The position numbers and the translations under genes are program-made. Below are positions 36,569 through 47,971 of a DNA stretch of 64,000 bases, piece after piece. Where the stretch lies: NCBI GenBank assembly GCA_009829735.1, contig CM020619.1:17489816-17553815 (forward strand), written 5' to 3'. The notes under the pieces are model-generated. The model was not told the DNA's origin and did no database searches. It worked only from the letters and a program-made list of their open reading frames with translations. The stretch comes from Pyropia yezoensis. Its lineage: Eukaryota; Rhodophyta; Bangiophyceae; Bangiales; Bangiaceae. Every line of letters starts with the position of its first letter. Position 1 is the first letter of the stretch.

Positions 36569-37923
36569 CTAGTTTTCCTCCCCACTATCGCTACTGTCCT
36601 CATCGCCATTTCCAAAGTCCAGGTCGGCAAGATCCTTGTTGCCCCAGTTGGAACCTGCCCAAGCGAAAGAAAAGACGCACACCAGACAAGAATGGAACAG
36701 CCCATCAACAGAAGTAGGAGGTGCGCCACAAGCCGTTCGATAATGCAGGTGAGCATCAAACACCTCAAAACCATGCGTAACAGTCTCCTGAGACATACCG
36801 GAGAGGGCCCCTTGCAAGCCGGAATCCGGCGACTGCCCTTCCCACGCCGCCTGCCACACATCAGTCGAACACAAACCCCCTTCCCCACCCCATCCCTGGT
36901 GCAAAACCTCCGCCACAAACAATGCTGCCACGTACCAAAGTCATAGTCGTCCTCCTCGTCCTCATCCTTCCACGCGTCCCAGTCAATCTTGCAGTGCACG
37001 TTGCGCGACTCGTCGGCGAGGAGGCGGTCCCAGTAGGGCCCCGACTCGGCTTTGCGGATCTTAAAGTAGACCAGCCGGCTGCTGAGCTTGATGGACGACT
37101 CGGCTGTCTTAATGGGCTTGAGCAACCGAATGTCCAGCACGTACTCCCGCTCGTCGCCGAGGACGCCGCCATAGCCGCGCCAGTAAACGTGGCCATCATC
37201 CGTGATGCGGGCGGTCGTCTGCTCGGGCCTTACGTTAGCCACGTTCATGGTGATGTACACGTCGCCTTTGCGCTGGGCCCAGCGAAACTCGGGCGTCAGC
37301 CTGGGGTCCCAGCAACAGCGGCGCCGCAGGAGGAAAGGTCGTGGCACACGAGGCCACAAACGGCAATTGAGAAGAACACAGCCGAGTCGCACCACGGGGA
37401 AGTTCGCAACATGAGCCCCACAACGGGGTGAGGAAAGCGGGGACGACACGGAAGCCAGCACGGCGCCGCCAAACACAGAGCACCCAGGGCCGGACAACAC
37501 ACAGGCAACACGTCGAAGGACCAACTCAGATGGCTCAACAAGAGGGGACAAGACAAACCAGAAACCAGACCGTCAGAAAAGCGCCTCCAGCACCCAGGGG
37601 GCGCCCAAGCCACGACACCCTGCGGGAGGGAAGGGGCCTCCAGGTCGTGACCACGCAGCGCCGCCGGCGAGCATGGCCCACAGCCACCGCCCGCAGCGCT
37701 GCCAGCCGCCGCGAGTCAGGCTCCGCATACCGCCAGCCCCCCGTCTGGCGAAGCGGCCACGCGCGCGACCCCCACTCCTCCCCATCCCGTCGGCGATTAC
37801 CCTCACCCCCCCGACCATCCCTTCCGCCACGCACGGGCTGTAGCACCCCCGTTGCACATCTCTCCGTTCACACCTCTGCCTCTCCTGCCCCTTCTGCACG
37901 TACGGCCCCGTCGATGTCGCCAT
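36569..37923 (-). CDS. p23/Sba1-type Hsp90 co-chaperone, three exons
   Basis: Spliced on the minus strand as 37923-37874 (50 nt), 37300-36936 (365 nt) and 36654-36569 (86 nt), giving 166 residues, close to the usual p23 length. Start codon ATG with A at 37923. All four splice sites are GT/AG and phases match: AG|G makes Arg, G|GT makes Gly. The CS domain follows a 17-residue leader: PEFRWAQRKGDVYITMNV, then a YVLDIRLLKPI strand and a WKDEDEEDD segment. The last exon gives the typical acidic tail (LDFGNGDEDSSDSGEEN). p23 binds the ATP-bound, N-terminally closed Hsp90 and slows hydrolysis, stabilising client complexes; the acidic tail has its own chaperone activity. The tail and the DW-x2-WKDEDEE block favour p23 over other CS-domain proteins. 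Confidence 0.92.
36655..36935 (-). other. p23 intron 2
   Basis: 281-bp GT-AG intron. The donor follows GACTTTG and the acceptor ends in TTGGGCAG. It restores DYDFG-SNWGNK across the junction. Confidence 0.85.
37301..37873 (-). other. p23 intron 1
   Basis: 573-bp GT-AG intron separating a 50-nt first coding exon from the CS domain. The donor is AGAG|GTGTGA and the acceptor ACCCCAG|G. Phase 2 fits exactly. Confidence 0.8.
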
Positions 37924-38910
37924 GGCAGAGTCGTCGGCAGCGCCTCCCGCCGCGTCGGGCAGGCAAGCCGCCAGCCCCCCCCCCCGCGCCCCGCCTTCCC
38001 GCCAACCAACAGCCGCGTGCACCCGTAGCCGTGCTCCCAGTACGCGCCCACCCACGCTGCCCCCCACCTACCCCGCAGCAGCAGCGGCGGCGCAGATGGG
38101 CGAGGGTAGGGTCTCGCTTACTGCGAGGGCAGGGACGTGGGGGGGCCACGGGGGGTCAGCTGTGCGGTGTCAAGGGCAACGGCCTCTAGCGTCAACAGGC
38201 GGCGGGGAGAGCTGGGCACACTTCCAGCGGGGGCGTGGCTGATGGCAGACAACGCGCGCGGGCGCGACACCGCGCGAGCGTCACCGCGCACTGCGCCGCC
38301 GCCGCACCCGCCACCCGGTGTCTGCTGCTCTGCCTCCGCGGGGTGTGCCGGACGCTGCCGCGCTCCCGCCGCCGCCGCCGCCGCCACCGCGGCCACCGCC
38401 GCCGCCGCCGCCGTCACACTCGCCCACCCGCCGCGCACGGCGCTTGCGCAGGCGAGTGGCCAGCCGCTCTGCTCTCCCCCCCCACCCACCTCCACCCCAC
38501 CACCACCTGCGCTGCGAGCGGTGCGGCGGCAGGCACTAGCCGACGTGGCCGGGGATTCGGCGTCCTAGCCACAGCCCACCCCCCTCTCAACCACATCCCC
38601 AGCGTGTGGAGGTGAACCAAGGCCCGCCCTGCCCCACCCCTCCAGTCGAGCCGGTCTGGGGGGGAGGCGGCACGGGAAGCCGCCCCGCGCGGCGCGCGCG
38701 CCGCCAACCGGCCGCCGCCGTCACCCACCGCGCCGCCGCCACGCCTGGTGGGGCCACAGAGCGGGGGTTGGGCAGGGGAGGTTGGCGAGATGCGCAGCCA
38801 ATAGACGGCCTCGAAATCTGACATGGCGCGCCTTGCCAGCGGCGGCGCGCCCAAGCGGAAAGACGCTGGAGCAGGGTCGTCACGAGAAAAACATATACGT
38901 TTAATTTTAT

Positions 38911-38942
38911 TAATCTATAGATTAATCTATAGATTAATCTAT
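38911..38942. repeat. Tandem AT-rich palindromes
   Basis: The 14-bp perfect palindrome ATAGATTAATCTAT occurs at 38917-38930 and 38929-38942, overlapping with a 12-bp period, in an AT-rich island. The same 14-mer recurs at 61814-61827. Confidence 0.8.
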
Positions 38943-39563
38943 CTGGGGCTCTGCGCTTTTAGATTAATCATAGAACAATTTCTGTATTGATTAGCGAAGC
39001 TCCTCTGTGAAGCAGATGCCCTTGTTGTCGCGCTAACGCCAATTGATTGGTCCACGTGTTTGCTATATCAAATTGCTCCTGGCCACACGTTGATTCGGTT
39101 TGGCTTGCGTGGCTCGATGCGGGACCCGTCCGTGGTGTTCAGGCGGCAGCCTGCTGGCGTAGAGGGGGCGGCCGTCGCAGGGCGGGGGACGGCCGCCAGT
39201 GGGTGGGTACGGCAGCTGCAGGGGTGGCGGCGCGGCCGCCGCGGCGGTGGTGCCTGCTAGTGTCCCGCCGTCGCGGCGGGCATGGTCCGGCTCGCCCCGC
39301 CCTGGCCGGCGGGGCTCTCATTGATTACGTTGTTTCGCGCTGACGGATGTGGTGGTGCTGGCGGCAGCTGCGGCTGCGGCGGCAGCAGCTGCGGCGCTGG
39401 CGGCGGTGGAGACGGCGGGGGGTAGGGGAAGAGGGGAGCACCCACCACCACTCCAGCCACCACAGCCACGCCCATGCCCACCATGGGCATCCGCACGCAG
39501 TAGCCGTAGTTGCCGCCCTCCGCCCACCCTGCCCGGCCAAGCGCCACAATCGAGCAGTGGCTG

Positions 39564-39587
39564 CCCCCCCCCCCCCCCCCCCCCCCC
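39564..39587 (+). repeat. Poly-C tract of 24
   Basis: An uninterrupted run of 24 C, the longest such run I saw in the window. Its length is unlikely to be measured reliably. Confidence 0.9.
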
Positions 39588-40172
39588 GCCCACCCCCCCA
39601 AGCAAGCACAGGCTATCCCGCCGCGACGCCGCCGCCGACTGCGCCGCGACCGACCCGCGGCGGCCCGACCACCGCCACTGCCACGCTAGCCGGCGGGCGG
39701 TGGGGGAGGCGGCGCGGGAGGGGCTCGGGGGGGGGGGGGCCCCCGCCGGTTGCCGCTGCCGCCCGCCGGCGGGCTGCCGGCGCCGTCGTCGCCGCCGGCG
39801 CAGCGGGGGGGGGTTTGGGGGGGAGCGTCCGCCGGCCGTACCCGCCGCCGCTGGGGGTGACGCTGGCGAGCCGCCGGCGGGGGGCGGTGCCGAGCGGCAG
39901 GCGGCCGGCCCCCATGTGGAGCGCAAAGGCGAGCCATGTCTCGGCACGCCGCCTCACCGTCAACACTGTCTGCGCCCGCGGATGTAGGCGCACGCAGGCG
40001 ACGTGGGTCGCCAGCACCACCACCTTCTCCGTCAACGCGAAACAATGTCAGAATGTTTCATGGAATATATGAATCATGAGAGGCCAAAATCAAACATTCC
40101 AAAAGCCTCTTAATCAAAACGAAAAACTCGTGTGTGCATGATACCCGGGCCACACGCAAGGCCGCATATGAA

Positions 40173-40196
40173 AATATTTCGTATAAAACGAAAAAA
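40173..40196. other. AT-rich hairpin upstream of the Helitron ORF
   Basis: TTTCGTATAAAACGAAA can pair its TTTCGT and ACGAAA arms. It also contains a TATAAAA string, about 800 bp before the helicase ATG. Whether it is a terminal hairpin, a promoter or neither is not clear. Confidence 0.3.
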
Positions 40197-40379
40197 TAAA
40201 AAGACTGCTAGAAAGAGTCCAGTATGTTTTCATGCCTCCACTCGCAAACATTTCCAGGCTCTCGAACAAGTGCCACGCGACAGGTCCTGCCACGGCACAC
40301 CAGGCCAAGCCCCCCCTTGGACCTGAGCCCGTCGGAAACCCCCCCCCCCGCACTCCACCGCCGTCGTCGTCGGTACCTG

Positions 40380-40860
40380 TCCTCACGACGACGCCGCCCG
40401 CCGCCCCGCGTTGGTCGTGCACCCCCCCGTGTTGGCCGCGGCCCTGCGGACGACGCCGCCCACCATCTCGACGTCGCCCTCCGCCTCCCCGTGCCTGCCA
40501 TCCACCCCTCCCGTGCTGGCCATCAACCCCCCGTGGCGGCCACCCACCCTCCCGTGCTGGCGCCGGCCCTCCTGACCTCGCCGCCCACCCTCCCGACGTT
40601 GCCGCCCGCCATCCCGTCGTGCTCGTCGACCCGCCCGATTTGTCGGCGGCCGTGTCGTCCACGCCGCCCACCCTCTCGACGACGCCAGCCGCCACCGCGT
40701 GGTGGCCGTCCCCCCCCCCGCGTCGGCAGCAGCCCCGCCGACGACGCCACCCACCCTCCCGACCACGCCACGTACATCTTCGTGTTGGCGGCTGTGCTCC
40801 CGTCCGGGCCACCGCACCCTCGACGAGGGCCTCCCACCCATCCCCCCCGCCGATCAGACG
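40380..40860 (+). repeat. Degenerate GC-rich minisatellite before the Helitron ORF
   Basis: Imperfect repeats of about 30 bp built from CCCACCCTCCCGAC and GTGCTGGCC-like pieces. An open frame passes through it in line with the helicase, but the translation is Pro/Arg/His low complexity, so I start the protein after it at 40991. Confidence 0.6.
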
Positions 40861-40990
40861 TCCACGTCTTCCTCCCCGTATCCCGTGGTGTGCGAGTCCG
40901 TGTGGCGGTGTGGGTCCGCGTACCTCGCGAAGGAGTTGGTGGGGGCGCGAGCGTGAGCGAGGAGTGTGCGGGGATTACATAACTGCATCT

Positions 40991-43900
40991 ATGGATATTC
41001 TTCAGCCCCTGCCGGGAGGTGGTTCTGGGGATGACTGTGAGGGAGTGGCCAGCGCATCTCGGGCATCACCTGAGGTTGGACTGGGTGGATGTCGTATAGG
41101 AAGTACGGTCCGCCTGGACCAGGTAGATGGGTTGCCACCGGGACCTAGCCAGGACCGTGCGGAAGACGCGGTAGTGGACCATGGTGCATATAACGCCAGT
41201 GAGCGTTGTAAGAGTCGCCGCTCCCAGGCCGACGTCATGAAACGATCATGTGACACTCATGCTTTTGATGCCGTACGACCTGCTAGTGACCTTCTCGCAG
41301 ATGCGGCGTCTGAGAGCGTCATTGACAGGCAAAGCAACATGACTGCTCGTCGCTCGCGGAAGAGAAAATACACACCACTCAGCGTGGGACCAAGAACAGT
41401 AATGGACGTAAGAAGGTATCGTAGCAAACTAGAGCAGCCACGCAGACCATGCTGCTCGTGTGGGGAAGTGCCCGGCACAGAGGCGTTCTCTACTTGGCCA
41501 TTTCGGGTGCCTCAGCCTGGAACGTGCTTATCAGCCGAAGAAAAAGAAACACACCGCGTTCTGGCCGCGCTCTCTACAGGAGAACGGTCGTACGACAAGA
41601 ACTGGCTGTTCACTGATGCTATAGACACCGAGGAAAACACAGTCCTCATGTGTGCGACATGTCGTGTAGAGCTCCGGCACAACAGGATCCCCAAATTTTC
41701 GAAGCGGAATGGACTCGAAATGTTTGATCACTACCCGTCTGCAATAACGAACTTAAATGAGCTAGAGATTGCATTGTTAAGCATCGTGATCCCTACAAAT
41801 CGGATTTTTCGGAGGAACGGCTACCAGCAGAAGCACAGTCTTGGCCAAACCATCACGTACTGGAACTCGGTTATGCGTGTGGCGGGCAGCATTCCACGGG
41901 ATGCTGGCGACCCCAGTATCGTACTAATGCGAAACGAGCACGGGCGCTGTTTGCTGGACGACATGCCATTGCGCTTTGAAGTGATGCTGAACGGCATGAG
42001 ATATTTAGAGCAGCACAACCGCCATTACACCCATATACCAACGAACGAGCAATCTCTGCGACAGTTATGCACAACATCTTCTCCTTTCATCGTTGAGACA
42101 GGCGTGGCGGAGACCGACGGGAGCGTGCATACTGACGAATGGGGAAGCGATGATGAGGCCCAGGAGGGCGCTGTGGAAAAGCACTTTAAGGTTCAATGTG
42201 TTGAGAGCGACGAAGAAGAAGACAGAACTGATATGAGGCGTGACGGGCACGAGACGGAATCTGAAACGACTCCCCAAAATATTTTCATCATTGATTCAAC
42301 AGATCAGAAGCCTCTGCGCCAGATTGCTACAGAAGCGTTTTTAGGAAAGAATTACCCCATGGTGGGAGAGCTAGAGCATGACCCACAACACGGTTCTGGT
42401 CTAGACAAGCGAGCATTCTCCACACTCTACAGCAATGAGGGCCTGTACGAGATGGGGTTTCCTCATTTGTTTTATCGGGGCACAGGAGGACCGTCCCATA
42501 CTCGACAGCGCCCAGTGAGTGAGAATGAGCTCGTTTCTCATTTGGTAAAGTTACACCACAGGCGATTCAGCCAGGATGCATCGTTTCTTTTCTTCGCGCA
42601 CTCAGCGATCCAGAAGCGCACTGTCAACGGAGTGGTATCGTCTCTGGAAGAATCCCAAAATCTGAAGACATTGATAGAAGGGCTCATTGAAAGCATGGAT
42701 CAATCAGATACAACCCGATTGGAAAAGTCTGCTGCATTGGACAAGTGCATTGATTCCATGACACCGCAGTTGACAACAGTGAAAGGATCGCCGGGCTACT
42801 GGCGATCAAAGTGTATGGAAGTACAAGCAATGGTTCGATCTCCTCTCCTGCGCCAGCCAACGTTGTTCATGACTTTAAGTGCGGCCGACTCGCTGTGGCT
42901 CGACTTTCTGAGCCAGTGCCTCCCCAACAAAAAGCTTAATGAAGTAGCAGGGATGACCAAAACCGAGTGCTCCGAGATTCTGGCTGCAAACCCCGACTTG
43001 GCAGTCGAACATTTTAACATCCGCTGGACCGCGCTGTGGGATGACATCATCATGGGAGAAGGACGGCCTTTGGGTAACATAGTGGATTATTTCTGGCGAA
43101 TTGAATTTCAACAGCGAGGATCTCCGCATGTCCACATGCTTCTATGGGTAGAAGGCGGGCCGGAATTGTCCTCTCTTTCCGATGGTGTCATTCCTGCCCA
43201 ACTGCGGGAATACGTCGACAGGGTGGTCTCGGCCAAATTAAGCCCGGATGTAAGTGATGTTGACGTGTCCAAAGTGATGCACCCGTGCACGATGCGAGCA
43301 CCCGTGCACGAACTGTCTTGTCCTATTGCACAGACACACGTGGCGGTTCTCACACGATGTGTCCAGACTCATCGCTGCAACAAGTACTGCAAGCCGAAGG
43401 GCCGATATTCTACATGCAGGTTCGGATATCCTCGGACAAACAATGAAAACACTTCAGTCGAGCGCGTGTTCCGGAATGGAAAAACAAAACTGGTCGTTTC
43501 ACCAGCCCGAAACGACTCTCACGTGAACGCGTACAACCCCAGCATTTTGTCCTGTTGGGGAGCAAACATGGATGTGCAAGTCTTGCTGGATGCGTATGGC
43601 GCTGCAATGTACACCGCATCATACTTGACAAAGCACGAAAAAAACAAGCACACACCCCGAATTCTGTACCAGCTCTCAAAAAGTGCTTCCGATCAATCGG
43701 TAAAACAGATGGTTCGGTGTATTATTTTGTCAGTGCTAAATACTCGAGAAGTGAGCGTGCAGGAGGCTTTGTGGATTCGAACAGGAAAACAGTTGTGCAA
43801 ATCCAGTCGCGTTTTTGTGACACTGCCCAGTCTGCATTTTTCCTTTGGAGAAAATGCCGAGCAGACTCGCGGGCGTAGTGTGTTTGTTTCCACGGACGGA

Positions 43901-46369
43901 TCGGTTTGCCACACGAACGTTCTGGTTCTGTTTTACGTGCAGCGTCCGGATTCTTTGAACCATCTCTCCTTGTTTGAGTACACGACGAAGTACCGCCTGT
44001 CTCAAGTCGTGAGTGAGTGTTTGAAATTGAAATCACCTGTCCGGCAGTACAGATACGCGTCGCGGAGGCGAGACGATGCAATCGTTTTCATTCGCGCTCG
44101 AATCGATCATGCAGATGTTCAGTCCTTCAGCAAGGCCATGCTCTATCTTCATGTTCCCTGGCGATCACTGGATACCATAGTTCCACATGGACACGACCCT
44201 TCCATAGTTCTGACATTGGCTGCAGAGAGGGGTGATTGCTTGTCGCTACCAGCAATGATGAGACACTATGAGTCGCTGTCCACGCAGGAAGTGCAATTGA
44301 AAAACCAGCAATCTACGGACAGAGAGCAGGCAGAACACGAGAAAAGTACTTTCCACGTGGATGGCTTCTCAGGAAGTGACAACAGCGATGAGGATGAAGG
44401 AGATGAAAAATGGGATGCACGTGTAAATGATGTTGACGAGCGAGATATGGACGTGAGATTGGATACAGATCCAACTGGGTTGCCGTCTCTCGAGCAAATG
44501 ACCATGCCAGGGACGCGCATCAGCCGCACTCGCCACACACAAACACCACAAGCCCGGCGCGCAATCGAGCTGACGAATAATATTCTCGCCTGCAAAGGCC
44601 GTATGGAAAGCGATGAAGAACAAAATGGTGATGGAATTGAGCCCTCAGCACCTGACCCTTGGGCACTTCTTAGAGACAGGGTCGATTCGTTAAATTCTGA
44701 GCAGAGGAAAGTATACGACACCGTCCACTCTGATCTCATCGGCGGAACGACTTCGAAACGCGTTGTTCTCATAGGCCCCGGAGGCACTGGAAAGTCGTAT
44801 TTGATCGACACAATCGGCATGATGTTAGATATCCGTGCGACTGACAAGGCAGACAAAGACACCAGTATTTTCCGGCCTCGTCACTCCACACTTGTCAAGA
44901 CTGCATATACGGGTGTTGCCGCAGCCAACATCGGCGGTATGACGTTACATAATGCGCTCGAAATAAAGGGGAGGAACATTGAATGTGACATAGCTGACGC
45001 GTCCTTGACACGGCTCCAGCGGGATTGGCAGGACGTAGCTGTGCTTGTCATAGACGAAATAAGTTTTCTATCTCAACAAAATCTGTACGAGATCAGTGCC
45101 CGACTGGGCAACATATTCCCACACAAAAAGCACGTGCCTTTTGCTGGACTATACGTGATAATGGCTGGAGATCCATACCAACTGGGTCCAGTTGGAGGCA
45201 AGACGTTGTGGCCAAGGAACAATGAGCGTGGCTTGAGCGTGAAAGAACTTTTCGGACGTGAGTACTACTTGGAGCCTGACGAGTTCTTTGAGCTATCAAT
45301 TGGCCAAAGAAAGTTTGGTCCGTTTTATGAAGTTCTATCGCGACTGCGGGTTGGAGAATCCACGCAAGATGATATTGATCTGATAAACAAGAGGGTGCTA
45401 CAGCCACAAGGACAGGCCTCCTCTGAGGCGTTAAAAGAGGCGGTCTTAGTCGTGGGGACGAACCGTGAGGCTGTGATGCATAACGAGGCGATGCTGCTGG
45501 CTGCATGCCAGGCAGCCAACAGTAATGCAGAAGAAAAAAGAACGGTCAGGGTGTGGACGCACGTGAAGCTCAGCAGAAAAACAAAGAGGGCCTGACGAGG
45601 GCTGACCAAGCCCAAATTATTTCCAGGTGCTTGACACGGCATCGGACGGCTGGAGCAAGCGAAAAATTCATTGCGAACGCGTTCTGCACTTTTAAAGGTG
45701 ATCGAGTATGCTTGAATGAGAATATTTGTGTGGAACTCAATCTGTACAATGGGGCTTGCGGGACTGTCATGGAGGTGTTCAGTTCGCCCACGGTGGACCC
45801 ACATGAGAGTCGTCAAGCCGCCGCCTCTCGCATGGCAGAAAGCTCAGATGTTATCGACCTCCCTGTAATCATCTTGCAATTGGATGAAGGTTGCTACCGG
45901 CGGTCCTTCCATTTCGCAGAAGGCACCTCGAGTGATTGCCATCGAAGCTCGCAAGTTCTACATTGTGAAGCCTTACTCAGCAGTTCTGTGGCAGCTACCA
46001 CTCGTTCCGGCACACGCCTCAACGGTTCATAAAGTACAATCTCTGACTCTGCCAGGGATTGTTATGGACGCCATCCGATTCCGAGCTGCATGTTCTGTGT
46101 ACGTCGCATTGTCAAGGGTTCAAGAACTGCGACATCTGGCGCTTGTCCGACCGCTGACGTGGAACAACATTGAGAAACACAAGCGAGAAATCGATATGAT
46201 TTCAAATCATATGGAGCACTTTTCGCAACCGTTCATAGCGGCACCACGCCTGTACTTTTCCGACCTTCGCCGGCATCGCTCATGGCTGCAGACACTGAAC
46301 GCTCCGCTCCTGCCTGCCGTTAACCGACGACGCCAGCCCCGATGCACTCTCACCCGCCAAGGACCATAG
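40991..46369 (+). pseudogene. Helitron Rep/helicase, copy 1 (frameshifted)
   Basis: RepHel protein of a rolling-circle Helitron: an HUH endonuclease nicks and joins DNA and a PIF1-family helicase unwinds it. ATG at 40991 (MDILQPLPGGG). In order: a DUF6570-like cysteine region with CCSCGEV and CATC at about residues 153-225; the Rep HUH motif in RGSPHVHMLLW at about 710; paired tyrosines in AAMYTASYLTK at about 871; an acidic linker; helicase Walker A IGPGGTGKS at about 1262; Walker B VIDEIS; and motif III AGDPYQLGP. Relative to copy 2 it lacks one A near 45587, has an extra G near 45900 and an extra T near 46219, so the C-terminal helicase motifs fall in other frames. The end used (46369) is that of the last frame. 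The breaks are probably consensus errors. Confidence 0.85.
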
Positions 46370-47040
46370 CGCTGTCAGACCCTCGGGTCAGCACGTACAG
46401 GCTCGCCACGGTCCCCGCCCAAACTTTTATGATCACCCGGTGGGCAATCCTCGGCACCAGCCACGGTGCGTTCATCCCCCTCATCGCCAACATCTGTACG
46501 GTCTTCGGGCGGGTGCTGCATGGTTCCGTGAGCCCACTGTGCCGGACCACCACCCGACCACCAACCAACAGAGTACTTTAGGTCGCCCCAGCTCGTCCCC
46601 GTGCTGTCCGCCATGTCGCGTTGCCGCGGACACAGCGTGTCGGGCTCAAATCCATCAGCCTATGAGAATTCTTAGAAAACAAATCTCAAATAGTATGCTG
46701 TGATTCCGGGCTTCCACCACTTTAGTGCGAACACTCGGCAACTGGGCACCACGCGGCACCGTGATGCACGATGTCGGCGTTGTCCAATCACAAGCAAACA
46801 ACGCAGAGACGGTCGTATGCAATGATGAAAAGCAAAAAAAAAAAAAAAAACCATGCTTTCGGGCCTTGACAGTTGATTGGCAGCCGAGGCCGGCCCGCAC
46901 GACTCGACCAGATATTTTGGTAGGCCCCTCTGTCCGCCCACGACCTCCGCTCCGGTGTCTTCCACAACCCGTTCAGCAGCGCTGCTGTACAGCTGTGCGC
47001 GGCCAGTACGGGTGCGGTTTTTTTTTTCCCCAGGCCGCAC
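46370..47040. other. Region between the Helitron ORF and the downstream gene, copy 1
   Basis: Contains a 17-A run (46834-46850) and a 10-T run near 47030. A small minus-strand frame (46568-46350) ends in a hydrophobic segment, and another from ATG 46614 begins MADSTGTSWGDLKYS. Joining them would need a short intron or an indel. I could not locate a convincing Helitron 3' hairpin plus CTRR end. Confidence 0.4.
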
Positions 47041-47048
47041 TATAAATA
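47041..47048 (+). promoter_or_regulatory. TATA box, copy 1
   Basis: TATAAATA, 123 bp before the ATG of the truncated downstream gene. Duplicate of the site at 55119-55126. Confidence 0.55.
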
Positions 47049-47170
47049 GGTTCTCACGGCGGTCAGCGGTGCGGATCCCCCCCACGACCGTAACGTACCG
47101 TGCTTTGCGCGCCACTTCTCGCAGTGATCCACACACCTCTCCTCCACCCGTTTCCACCCTCCTCCCCATC

Positions 47171-47471
47171 ATGGTGACCGGGCCCATCAATAAGTTTCTT
47201 GCGCGGGGCTCACAGCACCCGCGTTCCCAGGCGTCTCCTGGCCGCGTGTTCACGGCGCCCAAGCTCTCCGCGGTCGCCAGCACCTTCGTCGGCAACCTGT
47301 TGTTCTCGGCCTGCCTTTCATCCGCTTTTTCTGCCGCCGGGCATGACAGCACGCTCCCTCGCCGAGTACAGCAAGGGTGGCGCTGTGATTTTTTTACGAC
47401 GCAACCGCGCCACTTAAGCTGCTTTTGACGCCGGACCAGAATCGTCACTTCCTCGCCTGCATTGAGCGCGG
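47171..47471 (+). pseudogene. Unknown gene exon 1, copy 1, cut by the gap
   Basis: Same start (MVTGPINKF) as the gene at 55249. It is truncated by the N run and has two extra T in homopolymers (CGCTTTTTCTG and GATTTTTTTTAC) relative to copy 2. It is the contig-end version of that gene, not a second gene. Confidence 0.75.
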
Positions 47472-47971
47472 NNNNNNNNNNNNNNNNNNNNNNNNNNNNN
47501 NNNNNNNNNNNNNNNNNNNNNNNNNNNNNNNNNNNNNNNNNNNNNNNNNNNNNNNNNNNNNNNNNNNNNNNNNNNNNNNNNNNNNNNNNNNNNNNNNNNN
47601 NNNNNNNNNNNNNNNNNNNNNNNNNNNNNNNNNNNNNNNNNNNNNNNNNNNNNNNNNNNNNNNNNNNNNNNNNNNNNNNNNNNNNNNNNNNNNNNNNNNN
47701 NNNNNNNNNNNNNNNNNNNNNNNNNNNNNNNNNNNNNNNNNNNNNNNNNNNNNNNNNNNNNNNNNNNNNNNNNNNNNNNNNNNNNNNNNNNNNNNNNNNN
47801 NNNNNNNNNNNNNNNNNNNNNNNNNNNNNNNNNNNNNNNNNNNNNNNNNNNNNNNNNNNNNNNNNNNNNNNNNNNNNNNNNNNNNNNNNNNNNNNNNNNN
47901 NNNNNNNNNNNNNNNNNNNNNNNNNNNNNNNNNNNNNNNNNNNNNNNNNNNNNNNNNNNNNNNNNNNNNNN
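47472..47971. other. Assembly gap, 500 N
   Basis: Exactly 500 N, a conventional placeholder size. It separates the two copies of the Helitron locus. Confidence 0.99.

Larger units (their letters stand above)
37924..39886. other. GC-rich region upstream of p23 without supported genes
   Basis: Several long GC-rich ORFs on both strands overlap each other and show no domain. One minus-strand ORF from an ATG at 38824 begins MSDFEAVYW and soon becomes low complexity. A separate minus-strand segment near 40035-39890 reads plausibly (HVACVRLHPRAQ...AETWLAFAL) but lacks an ATG start. Any of these could be exons of unrecognised genes. The p23 promoter should lie at the left end. Confidence 0.4.
39887..47471 (+). 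repeat. Helitron locus, copy 1 (left contig end)
   Basis: Matches 47972-55547 over its whole length at an offset of about 8.08 kb. The right edge coincides with the N gap. The differences I found are single-base indels, mostly in homopolymers, for example A17 against A16 (46834 and 54917 regions) and T10 against T9 (47030 and 55097 regions). Probably the overlapping end of one contig. Confidence 0.9.

Noticed and set aside
37922-38242. Plus-strand gene starting on top of the p23 start codon
   Set aside because: Pro/Ala/Arg-rich with no domain. The overlap with a well-supported p23 first exon makes it a chance ORF.
39613-40035. Minus-strand gene upstream of the Helitron
   Set aside because: The first 45 or so residues look plausible, but the start is TTG, the rest is low complexity, and no splice partner was evident.
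40232-40990. Longer N-terminus of the Helitron protein
   Set aside because: It translates the degenerate GC-rich minisatellite. The recognisable protein begins after ATG 40991.
46370-46700. Helitron 3' terminal hairpin plus CTRR
   Set aside because: I looked for a short GC hairpin followed by CTAG/CTRR and found none that was convincing, so no Helitron boundary is called.
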